Source of the DNA: an uncultured Oscillospiraceae bacterium
Lineage (GTDB): Bacteria; Bacillota; Clostridia; Oscillospirales; Ruminococcaceae
Assembly: GCA_934444765.1 (NCBI GenBank)
Contig: CAKSDC010000008.1
Location: 1 to 64,000, forward strand
Length of the DNA: 64,000 bases
Direction of reading: 5' to 3'
The position numbers and the translations under genes were made by a program. The notes beneath the pieces are model-generated. The model did no database searches and was not told where the DNA came from. It worked only from the letters and a program-made list of their open reading frames with translations. Below are positions 8,792 to 17,023 of this stretch, in pieces (within the stretch, counting starts at the first letter, position 1; every line of letters begins with the position of its first letter).

Positions 8792-9877
8792 TTAGAACTT
8801 TACAGGGTTAGCAGATAGATACTTTTTAACCATTAAAGCAATTTTGAATATAATAGCATGGTCAAACTCTCTAAGGTCAAGACCTGTTAGCTTTTTAATC
8901 TTTTCTAACCTGTATACTAAAGTGTTCCTGTGTACGAATAGTTTTCTTGAAGTTTCGGAAACGTTAAGATTGTTTTCAAAAAATCTTTGAATGGTAAATA
9001 GAGTTTCATGGTCTAAAGCCTCTATGCTACCTTTTTTGAATACTTCAGCTAAAAAGGTTTCGCATAGGGTAGTAGGTAGATGATATATCAACCTTGCAAT
9101 ACCTAAATTATCGTAACTAACTATAGCCTTATCAGTATCGAATACTTTACCTACTTCAAGGGCTGTTTGGGCTTCTTTAAAAGAACGAGCCAACTCTTTA
9201 ACGCCAGTTACTATAGTACCTATACCAACGTTTACTCTGGTATAAAATTCTGAACTTAGAGTATCTACTATCGAACGTGCCAACTTTTCAAGGTCTTTAG
9301 ACTCTACCGAACTTTTAACTTCCTTAACCAATACTATATCGGTTTCGGTTATGTTAAATACAAAGTCCTTGCTCTTATCAGGGAATAGATTTTGTATTAC
9401 GTCGTAAGCCGAAATATCGTTAGCTGAAACTATTCTAATCAAGAACGCTACACGAGAAACTTCTGCATTAAAGTGTAGTTCTCTTGCCTTAATAACTATA
9501 TCACCTGGGAGAATGTTATCTAAAACTACGTTTTTAATAAAGTTGTTTCTATCGTACTTTTCGTCGTAATATGTTTTGATATTAGATAGTGTAATAGCTA
9601 ATATATTGGCATAACGGAAGGCACTATCGTCGGTGCCTTGAACGAATACTGCAAACTCTGGTTTTTGGTGAGTACCAAAAGCCTTATAAGTATAACCATC
9701 TCTAATAAATGGTTCTTGAGACTCTGTTAAGTCTATCGAAATGTATTCCGAGGTAGCACCTATTTTGGTTAAATCACTACAGGCTATAATAGTAGATTGT
9801 TCGTCTATTACTCCAATGGTAGCGTCTATAACGTCACGCATTTGGTGTATCATATTTTGGAAAAGTCTATTTGACAT
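8792..9877 (-). CDS. CdaR/PucR-type transcriptional regulator
   Basis: A 361-residue cytoplasmic regulator. The C-terminus (about 300-350) is the PucR-type helix-turn-helix: a FFENNLNVSETSRKLFVHRN stretch followed by LVYRLEKIKKLTGLDL. The central part (about 150-250) fits the GGDEF-like CdaR domain. The N-terminus has the small-molecule sensing look of the family, with VIDEQSTIIACSDLTKIG. CdaR-family proteins respond to sugar diacids or related metabolites, but no sugar-acid gene lies nearby, so the ligand and targets are unknown. It has its own promoter (9998-10026) and terminator and is divergent from greA. Confidence 0.85.
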   Translation of the reverse strand: MSNRLFQNMIHQMRDVIDATIGVIDEQSTIIACSDLTKIGATSEYISIDLTESQEPFIRDGYTYKAFGTHQKPEFAVFVQGTDDSAFRYANILAITLSNIKTYYDEKYDRNNFIKNVVLDNILPGDIVIKARELHFNAEVSRVAFLIRIVSANDISAYDVIQNLFPDKSKDFVFNITETDIVLVKEVKSSVESKDLEKLARSIVDTLSSEFYTRVNVGIGTIVTGVKELARSFKEAQTALEVGKVFDTDKAIVSYDNLGIARLIYHLPTTLCETFLAEVFKKGSIEALDHETLFTIQRFFENNLNVSETSRKLFVHRNTLVYRLEKIKKLTGLDLREFDHAIIFKIALMVKKYLSANPVKF

Positions 9878-9997
9878 CTAAAATAACAACTCCCTTAATA
9901 ATTAGTATTTGCCTATATTTAAGCACGTATTAAAAGTGCGTATTTAAAGTTAATTCGCAACTTTTACAATGGTATACTGTTCATATGTTACAAATTA

Positions 9998-10026
9998 ATT
10001 ATATCATAGTGGCTTTAATTTGTCAA
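9998..10026 (-). promoter_or_regulatory. Promoter of the CdaR-like gene
   Basis: Minus-strand TTGACA (10021-10026) and TATAAT (9998-10003) with 17 bp between. The predicted transcript carries a leader of about 110 nt. The 369-bp gap 9878-10246 otherwise holds only this promoter and the divergent greA promoter; I saw no gene in it. Confidence 0.85.
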
Positions 10027-10164
10027 CATTTTTAATCGAAAAACCACTGTGTATATGTGGAAGTATAGGCTAAATATTAACCATAAGTACTGCTATATAA
10101 TATAGCACTCATATAGTGTTAATGTGTTGATAGTGTGTTAGTTCTAAGAAATATGTAAATGTTC

Positions 10165-10193
10165 TTGACTTTTTTTTGGGTAAGTTATATAAT
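10165..10193 (+). promoter_or_regulatory. Promoter of greA
   Basis: TTGACT (10165-10170) and TATAAT (10188-10193) with a 17-bp spacer, placing the start of transcription about 45 bp before greA. Confidence 0.85.
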
Positions 10194-10246
10194 AATACAA
10201 TGTAGAAATCTATTCGTAATATATTAAAAAGCGAGGTACTATTTTT

Positions 10247-10717
10247 ATGGCTGAAAAAAAGATGATGGACCGTGCAGGTTATGAAAAGTTAGAGAAAAAG
10301 TTAGAAAAGTTAAAGACTGTTGACCGTGTTCAAGTAGCTGCTGAACTAAAAGAAGCTCGTTCCTATGGTGACCTTTCAGAAAACGCTGAATATGATGCCG
10401 CTAAAGATAAACAAGCTGCCTTAGAAGCTGAAATTACTGAAATTCAGTATCAACTTGAAAACGCTATCATAGTAGACGATATATCTACAGATGAAATAGG
10501 TATAGGTTCTATATTCGAGATTAAGCGTAAAGGTTCAACCGAAATAGAAAAGATGAAGTTAGTAGGTACTAACGATTCTAACCCTCTTGAAGGTTTAATC
10601 TCTGACGAATCACCAATAGGTAAGTCTGCTATGAAAAAGAGAGTAGGCGAATTCTTTTTAGTAGAAGCTCCTGTTGGTACTATGGAATACGAAGTAATCT
10701 CTATTTCAAGAGAATAA
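10247..10717 (+). CDS. greA: Transcription elongation factor GreA
   Basis: The 156-residue protein has the GreA length and both domains: an N-terminal coiled coil (about 1-75) whose tip carries GDLSENAEYDAAK with the acidic residues that enter the RNA polymerase secondary channel, and a C-terminal FKBP-like domain (about 80-156) ending near SPIGKSAMKKRVGEFFLVEAP. It restarts backtracked polymerase by stimulating transcript cleavage. A GCGAGG-type ribosome site precedes the ATG. It heads a run of co-directional membrane-protein genes with which it may share read-through transcription. Confidence 0.97.
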   Translation: MAEKKMMDRAGYEKLEKKLEKLKTVDRVQVAAELKEARSYGDLSENAEYDAAKDKQAALEAEITEIQYQLENAIIVDDISTDEIGIGSIFEIKRKGSTEIEKMKLVGTNDSNPLEGLISDESPIGKSAMKKRVGEFFLVEAPVGTMEYEVISISRE

Positions 10718-10826
10718 TATACTATGGGTTTATACCATATCGAGTAAAGTTGTGCAGAATGTTAAATTATTCCATCATTTTTCATTCTGCATTTTTTGTA
10801 TATACTTAGAACGGAGGGCTAACCTT

Positions 10827-11765
10827 TTGAAAGATGAAGATTTAAAAGACGACGTATCTACACAAGAACAGACTTCTAATGAAACTAACGAGGAAGATTC
10901 TAACGGTGACCAAAAAAGCCTATTAGATAGGGCTAAGGAGATAGAGGCTAAAGAAAGACTACACGAACTGGAACTTGAAAATCGTCAGCGTGAGGCTCAC
11001 GAAAGGGAAAGAGAAGACTATGCTAAAAAACTTCAACAGGATAAGATAGAACTTATTAGACTAAAGCAAGGCGTAATAGACCAGTCGGAAACTATCCATG
11101 AAGAACATGAGGTTGAAAGAGAACTTTCTTTTAAAGAAAGAGTGTATAACTTTTTCTACCATAATATTTGGTGGCTTTGGATAGTAGCGTTCGTATTAGT
11201 GGTGGTTACGTATATCACCTATAGTATAGTTACTACTCCTAAACCTGATACCGTAGTGTTAATGTTCGTTACCGATGATGAACTATACAGTCATAGCGAC
11301 TCTATTGCCGAATACTTTGAACAGTTCGCTGAAGACGTAAATCAAGATGGTGAATGTTTAGTAAAAGTATACTATATTCCTTTAGGTTTAGACCCTAACG
11401 ATATTAACTATACCAGTTATATGGCTAAGTTCACGGGTGAAATGCAGTCTGCTAACTCTATGATAGTAATAGCCGATAGTTCTTGTGACGAACTCTTAAA
11501 GCCTGAAAGTACTCTATACGACCTATCTAACGACTTCCCTAATGTAGATAACGTTAAAGACTATGGTTACTATCTAAACGATACCGACTTTGCAGAGTAT
11601 ATCGGTTACGAGGGTACTTTAGAAGACGATATATATCTTGGTATTAGAAAGGTTCAAAAGGTTTACGACTCCGAGGAAACTATGCAAGAAAACTTCGATA
11701 TAGCAATCTCCTTATTTACTAAACTATTAATGTATAATGAAAGTGGTGATATCTTAAATGGCTAA
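10827..11765 (+). CDS. Single-pass membrane protein with cytoplasmic coiled coil, unknown function
   Basis: I use a TTG start at 10827, 9 bp behind a GGAGGG site; an upstream ATG would add residues without a ribosome site. The 312-residue product has an acidic, charged N-terminal half with a coiled coil (about 30-85, many Glu/Arg), one membrane helix around 118-138 (WWLWIVAFVLVVVTYITYSI) and an extracellular domain of about 170 residues containing hydrophobic strands such as SMIVIADSS and VVLMFVTDDELYS. The family is not recognised. Its stop overlaps the next start by 8 bp (ATGGCTAA), so translation is coupled to the zinc-ribbon gene, and the two products probably work together. Confidence 0.7.
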   Translation: MKDEDLKDDVSTQEQTSNETNEEDSNGDQKSLLDRAKEIEAKERLHELELENRQREAHEREREDYAKKLQQDKIELIRLKQGVIDQSETIHEEHEVERELSFKERVYNFFYHNIWWLWIVAFVLVVVTYITYSIVTTPKPDTVVLMFVTDDELYSHSDSIAEYFEQFAEDVNQDGECLVKVYYIPLGLDPNDINYTSYMAKFTGEMQSANSMIVIADSSCDELLKPESTLYDLSNDFPNVDNVKDYGYYLNDTDFAEYIGYEGTLEDDIYLGIRKVQKVYDSEETMQENFDIAISLFTKLLMYNESGDILNG

Positions 11766-12459
11766 AAAGTGTAAATACTGTGGGGCGGAAATGTCCGACA
11801 GTGCTATTACCTGTCCAGAGTGCGATAAGCCCGTAGCAGGTGCTGAAATACTATTGGCTAAACAGAAGAGTGATAAGAAAAGAAGACTTGTAATCTCTAT
11901 AGTTGCAATAGCTTGCATAGTACTAATAGTATTGGTAGTGATAGTAGTGAACGTAAGCAAAAAGAATAGTCAAGGTTCTAAAACCTACGTAGAGGCTATA
12001 GACCTTAACTTAGCAAGCATGGTAGACGATAAACCAGATGAGTATCTAAAGTCTTATCCTGAATTTTTAAGAGGATATATGCAAGAAACTTTGGGATACT
12101 TAACCGAAAATGGTTTTGAAGAGTATCTTGAACTTATGAGTAACGAACTTATTAGAGTATATGGTAGTGACGTATCTATATCTTATGAAATGCTATCTAA
12201 AACCCATATGGAACAAGACGATATAGACGAATATATGTCAAAGATATTTGAATATCTTCCCGAATATACCAAAGATGACTATAACATTCAAGATGCTTAT
12301 CAGATAACCTTAAATATTACCGCTAACGGTTCGGTTAGTAAACAGGATATGACCACCAGTGTAATGGTGGTTCAAGTAGACGGCTATTGGTATACTATGA
12401 ACTATATAAATCTTATAAGTCAAGGTACAGATAGTCAGTATCAAACTATAGAACAGTAA
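11758..12459 (+). CDS. Zinc-ribbon membrane protein with extracellular domain
   Basis: A 233-residue protein: N-terminal zinc ribbon (CKYCG then CPEC, residues 4-23), basic segment, one membrane helix (about 42-63) and an extracellular domain of about 165 residues. The domain ends in a QVDGYWYTMNYINLI-like strand that resembles the end of the next protein (KYDGNWYIYGGDIYY), so the two may be distant paralogues of an NTF2-like or lipoprotein-type fold. Cytoplasmic zinc ribbons joined to a membrane helix are frequent in Clostridia and of unknown role. It overlaps the preceding gene by 8 bp. Confidence 0.7.
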   Translation: MAKKCKYCGAEMSDSAITCPECDKPVAGAEILLAKQKSDKKRRLVISIVAIACIVLIVLVVIVVNVSKKNSQGSKTYVEAIDLNLASMVDDKPDEYLKSYPEFLRGYMQETLGYLTENGFEEYLELMSNELIRVYGSDVSISYEMLSKTHMEQDDIDEYMSKIFEYLPEYTKDDYNIQDAYQITLNITANGSVSKQDMTTSVMVVQVDGYWYTMNYINLISQGTDSQYQTIEQ

Positions 12460-12495
12460 CCTATTAGACGTTAAAGTTATACAGGGGGTGTTTTT

Positions 12496-13050
12496 TTGGA
12501 AAGTCGTAGCAGAAGGACTAAAAAACAGTTGCGTTTGAACATAAAGTATATATTAATATTAGTGGTATCTTTAATATTAATAATAGTGGTGTCGGTAAGT
12601 GCTTCTAATGGTGGATATAAAAGTCTTATAAAAAACTATTGTAAGTCTATAGTCAGTATGGATTATGAAAAGTATAAGTCATTATTTCCGCCGTTCTATG
12701 TGGATAACGGCTTAGAAGACTTAATACTATTTTCATACGATACTGGCGACGCATATATGCAACATCTGTACGATGACTATGTAGAACAGTATGGCGAAAA
12801 AGTTAAACTATCCAGTAAGATTACTACAAGAACTAAACTCTCTAAAGATGAACTTACTACATACTCTCAAGAGGCTACGGCAGTATGTACCGACGGTACA
12901 GAAATAAACCTTAAAAAAGGTTATAATCTAACCGTTTCCATTAAGTATAAAGGAAAGTCTAATACCGAAACTAAAGAACTTTCAGTAGTGGTGGTTAAGT
13001 ACGACGGTAACTGGTACATATACGGTGGCGATATATACTATTGTAACTAA
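12496..13050 (+). CDS. Small membrane-anchored extracellular protein, unknown function
   Basis: It uses a TTG start at 12496 after a GGGGGTG site and a T run. The 184-residue product has a basic N-tail, a membrane helix (about 17-37) and an extracellular domain with the Tyr-rich C-terminal strand WYIYGGDIYYC. Its domain resembles that of the preceding zinc-ribbon protein, suggesting duplication. It is 36 bp downstream and followed by a good terminator, so the transcript greA-to-here may end at 13088. No function can be assigned. Confidence 0.65.
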   Translation: MESRSRRTKKQLRLNIKYILILVVSLILIIVVSVSASNGGYKSLIKNYCKSIVSMDYEKYKSLFPPFYVDNGLEDLILFSYDTGDAYMQHLYDDYVEQYGEKVKLSSKITTRTKLSKDELTTYSQEATAVCTDGTEINLKKGYNLTVSIKYKGKSNTETKELSVVVVKYDGNWYIYGGDIYYCN

Positions 13051-13058
13051 TATCTTTT

Positions 13059-13088
13059 AAGGACTACTTATATAGTAGTCCTTTTTTT
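13059..13088 (+). terminator. Terminator after the membrane-protein genes
   Basis: A 9-bp perfect stem (AAGGACTAC/GTAGTCCTT) is followed by seven T residues. Confidence 0.92.
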
Positions 13089-13166
13089 GCTATGTGTAGA
13101 CTGATATCTTTAATAATGCTTAATATACTGTAATTTTAGTGTAATAATATTGAAACTATATTGATA

Positions 13167-13196
13167 TTGACTTTTATTCCTCAATTGTGATATTAT
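13167..13196 (+). promoter_or_regulatory. Promoter of the DUF4230 gene
   Basis: TTGACT (13167-13172) and TATTAT (13191-13196) with an 18-bp spacer, about 45 bp before the TTG start. Confidence 0.7.
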
Positions 13197-13242
13197 ATAC
13201 TTGTAGAATATATACTATAACTTAGAAAGGAGCATATTCAAG

Positions 13243-13926
13243 TTGGAAGATAACAAAGATAAAGAAAATGCACTTCCTAATGAACGTGGTAATACTAAAA
13301 GACGCTCTATAGTAGGTAAGATAGTTCATGCATTTATATTGCTGATACTTATACTACTAATAGGTTGTGGTTGCTTTATAGCAGGTATTATGTTTCAAAA
13401 TGGAAACTCAATAGATGAAGACTCTACTGTAGAAGTGGATTTAGCTCAACTACTTACCGACGTTCAAGAGGTTGGAGAACTTACTACTGTAGACTATATG
13501 TATACCGATATGGGCAAGTTTGAAGATTCGGCTAAGTTTAACGGTCATGATATTCCTTTGACTACCAAATCGTTTATACTAAGTTGGGACGGCGTAATTA
13601 AAGCAGGTATAGATGCTACTAAGATAGAAATTAATGTAAACAATACCGCTAAGGTTATTAATGTACATATCCCAGAAGCTGAAATACTAAGTCATGAAAC
13701 CGATGAAGACAGCGTTCAGGTATTCGATGAAAACAATAATATTTTTAATCCTATAGAAGTTGAAGACTATACTTCATTCTTTGCACAGAGTAAGAAGCAG
13801 ATGGAAGAACGTGCTTTAGAAAACGGTCTGTTAGACGAGGCTTCCGAAAATGCTAAGACTGTAATTACTAACATCTTAAGTAGCGACGGTACTATAAAAG
13901 ATAACTATTCCATTAATTTTAACTAA
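13243..13926 (+). CDS. DUF4230 domain-containing membrane protein
   Basis: A TTG start at 13243 lies 10 bp after AAAGGAG. The 227-residue protein has a basic cytoplasmic tail, one membrane helix (about 28-50) and an extracellular DUF4230 domain (about 70-215). Family marks are the strand GVIKAGIDATKIEINV, the IPEAEILSHE turn and DENNNIFNPIEVEDY. DUF4230 proteins are anchored extracytoplasmic proteins of unknown function. It starts a new transcript that probably includes the two lipoprotein genes downstream. Confidence 0.82.
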   Translation: MEDNKDKENALPNERGNTKRRSIVGKIVHAFILLILILLIGCGCFIAGIMFQNGNSIDEDSTVEVDLAQLLTDVQEVGELTTVDYMYTDMGKFEDSAKFNGHDIPLTTKSFILSWDGVIKAGIDATKIEINVNNTAKVINVHIPEAEILSHETDEDSVQVFDENNNIFNPIEVEDYTSFFAQSKKQMEERALENGLLDEASENAKTVITNILSSDGTIKDNYSINFN

Positions 13927-14011
13927 CTATGTATAATAGCACTATCTTCTTGAAATACTATACTATATAGCCATATATATAGGCAATATTTAGAGAGGAA
14001 AGTATATTATC

Positions 14012-14392
14012 ATGAAAAAAAGAATATTCTTAACCGTAACCTCTTTGATAGTTATGTTAGTATGCACCGCTTGTGGTAACAACGCAAACTCTAACAAGGA
14101 CGAAACTACTACCACTACTACCAAAGATACCACTACTACTACTGCAACTACTACCGAGGCTACCTCCGATAGTACTACCGTAGTCACCACTACAGATACT
14201 ACCAAAGATGATACTACTTTGGATACCGACAAAGACGGAGTAGGTGACGTTATAGACGATATCGGTTCTGGTGCAGGCGATATATTAGACGATGTTGGCA
14301 GTGGATTAGGTGATATTGTGGACGACGTTGGCAAAGGTGCTGAAACTGTTCTTGATGATGCTGGTACTATGGTATCCGATGCCGTACGTTAG
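14012..14392 (+). CDS. Small lipoprotein with Thr-rich linker and Asp/Gly repeats
   Basis: A 126-residue lipoprotein precursor. The signal peptide ends in the lipobox VCTAC with the lipidated Cys at residue 21. It is followed by a nearly pure Thr/Asp/Lys segment (about 30-72), a DTDKDG turn of the calcium-binding type, and an 11-12-residue periodic region (about 78-122) of DDIGSGxGDI type. The repeats look amphipathic and could form a helical surface-binding segment. No family is recognised. It lies between the DUF4230 and DUF4358 genes. Confidence 0.65.
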   Translation: MKKRIFLTVTSLIVMLVCTACGNNANSNKDETTTTTTKDTTTTTATTTEATSDSTTVVTTTDTTKDDTTLDTDKDGVGDVIDDIGSGAGDILDDVGSGLGDIVDDVGKGAETVLDDAGTMVSDAVR

Positions 14393-14470
14393 GTATCTTA
14401 GGCGGAGAGTATCCGCCATACATAGGTTAAAATATTCTATAATATCTTAAAGTATAAACGAGGTTATATT

Positions 14471-15061
14471 ATGAAACTAAAATCATTACTATTAGCTATG
14501 CTATTAACTGCTACTATGTCTACTATGGTAGCTTGTCAAAGTGGGGATAATTCCACTACAGAAAGTCCTAACGATACAGAAGCACAGACTACTACATCCG
14601 CTACTACTGAAGAAGTCGATACTATAGAAGATACCACTATCGAGGAAACTCCTACTATAGGTGACTCCATAAACGATGGCGTATATCTACAGTCTATGGT
14701 AGATACCGTAACTTCTAAAGTGGAATGGGCTGCTCTTACGGAAGTTGACGACAAAGACCTTATTAAAGAGTTCTTTTTGTTAGACCCTGATAATCCTAAC
14801 TATAAGCAAGTGTTAGTTGAACAGTGTCCTATGAGTGCCGTAATAGCTGAAATTATACTAATTCAAACCGACGATGTGGACAGTGCTATGCAAGACCTTC
14901 AAGCCCGTAAAGAAAAACTTATCAATACCGACGCTTACTATCCTGAACACATTGAAATAGCTAAGCAAAGTATAGTAGGTAGCAAAGGCGATATAGCCTA
15001 CTTTATAGCTTGTGACGATGCCAAAGATAGCGAAAAGGCTCTGTTAGAGTGTATATCTTAA
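14471..15061 (+). CDS. DUF4358 domain lipoprotein
   Basis: A 196-residue lipoprotein precursor: signal peptide with lipobox MVAC (Cys22), Thr/Glu-rich linker (about 25-65) and a C-terminal domain of about 120 residues that fits DUF4358, with the family pattern SAVIAEIILIQ, then a helix DDVDSAMQDLQARKEKL and a final strand GDIAYFIACDDAKDSEKA. DUF4358 lipoproteins are common in Clostridia and uncharacterised. A hairpin at 15091-15122 ends the transcript. Confidence 0.78.
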   Translation: MKLKSLLLAMLLTATMSTMVACQSGDNSTTESPNDTEAQTTTSATTEEVDTIEDTTIEETPTIGDSINDGVYLQSMVDTVTSKVEWAALTEVDDKDLIKEFFLLDPDNPNYKQVLVEQCPMSAVIAEIILIQTDDVDSAMQDLQARKEKLINTDAYYPEHIEIAKQSIVGSKGDIAYFIACDDAKDSEKALLECIS

Positions 15062-15090
15062 AATATTACTATACGTCTTTCAAATATATA

Positions 15091-15122
15091 GGCTACTCTT
15101 ATGATTATTCCATAGAGTAGCC
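15091..15122 (+). terminator. Hairpin after the DUF4358 gene
   Basis: A 9-bp stem (GGCTACTCT/AGAGTAGCC) with a weak T-tail (TTAACTTT), 30 bp after the stop codon. Confidence 0.65.
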
Positions 15123-15155
15123 TTAACTTTACCATTAAAAATTTTTAAAAATCTA

Positions 15156-15184
15156 TTGACATAGCCGATATTATGTGTTAAAAT
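15156..15184 (+). promoter_or_regulatory. Promoter of rpmG-secE-nusG
   Basis: Consensus TTGACA (15156-15161) and TAAAAT (15179-15184) with a 17-bp spacer. The predicted leader to rpmG is about 155 nt and holds the short ORF at 15216. Confidence 0.85.
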
Positions 15185-15215
15185 ATAGTTGCCTCTAAAT
15201 TAGGGGTGTATTTTT

Positions 15216-15299
15216 TTGCAGTTTTATTATTTAAACGATGCTAAAGAATGTTCAGTCGATTGTAGTAGTCCTAAAACCCGACTATTACTATCTTCTTAA
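15216..15299 (+). CDS. Candidate leader peptide upstream of rpmG
   Basis: A TTG-started ORF of 27 codons lies 8 bp after an AGGGGTG ribosome-site-like sequence, the same arrangement as the TTG gene at 12496. It contains two Cys and ends in KTRLLLSS. The stop codon lies within a 7-bp stem-loop (TTAACTA/TAGTTAA, 15296-15315) just before rpmG. It may be a regulatory leader peptide or a chance ORF; there is no homology evidence. Confidence 0.3.
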   Translation: MQFYYLNDAKECSVDCSSPKTRLLLSS

Positions 15300-15346
15300 C
15301 TACTAACTGTAGTTAAGGCTTTTAAATAAAACAGGAGGTGCCGATA

Positions 15347-15496
15347 ATGAGAGTAAAGATTATGTTAGCTTGTACAGAATGTAAACAACGTAACTATAAT
15401 ACTAAGAAGAACAAGAAGAACGACCCAGACAGACTTGAAATGAACAAGTATTGTAAGTTCTGTAGAAAACACACTCTTCATAGAGAAACTAAGTAA
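15347..15496 (+). CDS. rpmG: 50S ribosomal protein L33
   Basis: A 49-codon gene starting at an ATG 8 bp after AGGAGGTG. The product MRVKIMLACTEC... ends HTLHRETK and keeps both zinc-ribbon Cys pairs (CTEC and CKFC), i.e. the zinc-binding form of L33. It is followed 14 bp later by secE, the usual Firmicutes order rpmG-secE-nusG. Confidence 0.97.
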   Translation: MRVKIMLACTECKQRNYNTKKNKKNDPDRLEMNKYCKFCRKHTLHRETK

Positions 15497-15510
15497 TCGG
15501 AGGTCGCTAT

Positions 15511-15813
15511 ATGTCTAAAAACGTTAAGGCGTCTGAAGGTAAGCAAACAAAGGCTCTAAAAAAAGCTGAAGATACTAAAGTAAAGGCTAAATCTAAAAAT
15601 ACCAACGGAAAAAAAGAAACTGGTAAGGTTAAAAAATACTTTAAAGACTTAAAGAGTGAGTTTAAAAAGGTTATATGGCCAAGCAAGAAAAAACTTATTA
15701 ATAATACGTCTGTAGTATTGGTTAGCATAGTGGTTATGGGTATTTTTGTAGGTCTTTTAGATACTGGCTTATTTAAACTTCTTCAACTTATAGTTAATAT
15801 AGGGGCTGAATAA
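15511..15813 (+). CDS. secE: Preprotein translocase subunit SecE
   Basis: A 100-residue protein with a Lys-rich cytoplasmic extension (about 1-45), the SecE signature YFKDLKSEFKKVIWPSKK (about 48-65) and a single membrane helix (about 70-90). It is the single-span Gram-positive SecE, which clamps SecY in the translocon. The start follows a GGAGG site and lies 14 bp after rpmG; nusG follows. Confidence 0.96.
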   Translation: MSKNVKASEGKQTKALKKAEDTKVKAKSKNTNGKKETGKVKKYFKDLKSEFKKVIWPSKKKLINNTSVVLVSIVVMGIFVGLLDTGLFKLLQLIVNIGAE

Positions 15814-15844
15814 TTTCGTTTCGGTGAAAGCGTGGAGGTTTAAA

Positions 15845-16396
15845 ATGTCAGAAGAAGCTAAAGCTGGTTGGTATGTTATCCATACCTATTCAGGATATGA
15901 AAATAAGGTTGCACAAAGCATTGAAACGGTTATAAAGAACAGGAGTCTTGAAAATCTTATTCAGGCTGTAGTAGTTCCAACAGAAACAGTTACCGAAATA
16001 GCCGATGCTAAGACTAAGGTTATTGAACGAAAGATATTTCCTGGCTATGTACTATTAAAGATGATATACACTGACGATACTTGGCACATAGTTAAGAGTA
16101 TTAGAGGCGTAACTGGTTTTGTAGGTCCAGACTCTAAACCTACACCTATTTCTGAAAAAGAAGTTAAGGCTATGGGCGTAGACCTTGGCAACGAACCTAA
16201 GAAGAACGTTATTGAAGTAAACTTTAAGGTTGGCGATACCGTTCGCATATGTGGTACGTTAATGAATGGTCTTTCTGGTCCTGTTCAAAAGATAGACATA
16301 GCGGAAGGTATAGTTACTGTTCTTATTACTATGGTTGGTAATAGACCTAATGAAGTCCCTGTAAAACTTAACCAAGTAATTAAAGTTGAAGATTAA
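15845..16396 (+). CDS. nusG: Transcription termination/antitermination factor NusG
   Basis: The start is the ATG at 15845, behind a TGGAGG site; a GTG 21 bp earlier would put that site inside the gene. The 183-residue protein has the NGN domain (WYVIHTYSGYENKVAQ; FPGYVLLKM; VTGFVG) and a C-terminal KOW domain (about 130-183, FKVGDTVRICGTLMNGLSG). It binds RNA polymerase and couples it to ribosome, Rho or pausing functions. It lies between secE and rplK as in most bacteria. Confidence 0.97.
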   Translation: MSEEAKAGWYVIHTYSGYENKVAQSIETVIKNRSLENLIQAVVVPTETVTEIADAKTKVIERKIFPGYVLLKMIYTDDTWHIVKSIRGVTGFVGPDSKPTPISEKEVKAMGVDLGNEPKKNVIEVNFKVGDTVRICGTLMNGLSGPVQKIDIAEGIVTVLITMVGNRPNEVPVKLNQVIKVED

Positions 16397-16500
16397 TATA
16401 TTCTTATAGTAGTATTTGCTATACGAATGTTTGTACGTTTTTTTGCACTGAACATATGTGCAAATTAAGTTTGGCAGAAGTTCTAAACTGTGAACTTCTC

Positions 16501-16533
16501 GTGGGAGAAACTATAGTAGTTTCGCCTTACCAC
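16501..16533 (+). promoter_or_regulatory. Ribosomal protein L1-type mRNA binding site before rplK
   Basis: The sequence folds as GTGG/CCAC outer stem, a GA facing an asymmetric GCCTTA bulge, and a 7-bp inner stem (GAAACTA/TAGTTTC). GTGGGAG opposite a CxxTAxCCAC strand mimics the L1-binding helix of 23S rRNA. It ends 18 bp before rplK, the expected place for autoregulation by L1. A second similar element precedes rplA. A preceding 8-bp hairpin (AGAAGTTC/GAACTTCT) abuts it. Confidence 0.6.
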
Positions 16534-16551
16534 AAATTAGGAGGAATTAAC

Positions 16552-16977
16552 ATGGCACAAAAAGTAGTAGGTTTTATTAAGCTACAAATTCCAGCAGGAA
16601 AGGCAACTCCTGCACCACCAGTTGGTCCAGCTCTCGGTCAACACGGTGTTAATATTATGGCGTTTACTAAGGAGTTTAACGAAAAGACTAAGAACGAAAT
16701 TGGTATGGTTATACCTGTAGTTATTACTGTATATGCCGACCGTTCATTTACTTTTATTACTAAGACTCCACCAGCTCCTGTTCTTATTAAGAAGGAATGT
16801 AACATAAAGAGTGGTTCTGGCGTTCCTAATAAGACTAAGGTTGCTACTATTACTAAGGCACAGGTTCAAAAGATTGCTGAAATCAAGATGCCTGACCTAA
16901 ACGCAAGTAGTCTTGAAAGTGCAATGAGCATGATTGCTGGTACTGCTCGTTCTATGGGCGTTACTGTAGTAGATTAA
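16552..16977 (+). CDS. rplK: 50S ribosomal protein L11
   Basis: The start is the ATG at 16552 after TTAGGAGGAA, giving exactly 141 residues, the normal L11 length; the open frame upstream is untranslated leader. Conserved blocks include KLQIPAGKATPAPPVGPALG, GVNIMAFTKEFN and the C-terminal GTARSMGVTV. L11 forms the stalk base and binds the 23S GTPase centre. It is followed by rplA; rplJ and rplL are not present downstream. Confidence 0.98.
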   Translation: MAQKVVGFIKLQIPAGKATPAPPVGPALGQHGVNIMAFTKEFNEKTKNEIGMVIPVVITVYADRSFTFITKTPPAPVLIKKECNIKSGSGVPNKTKVATITKAQVQKIAEIKMPDLNASSLESAMSMIAGTARSMGVTVVD

Positions 16978-17023
16978 TATTTCGGGTTTTTTCAATCTAT
17001 GTTACTACGTAACTTGGTTGAAA

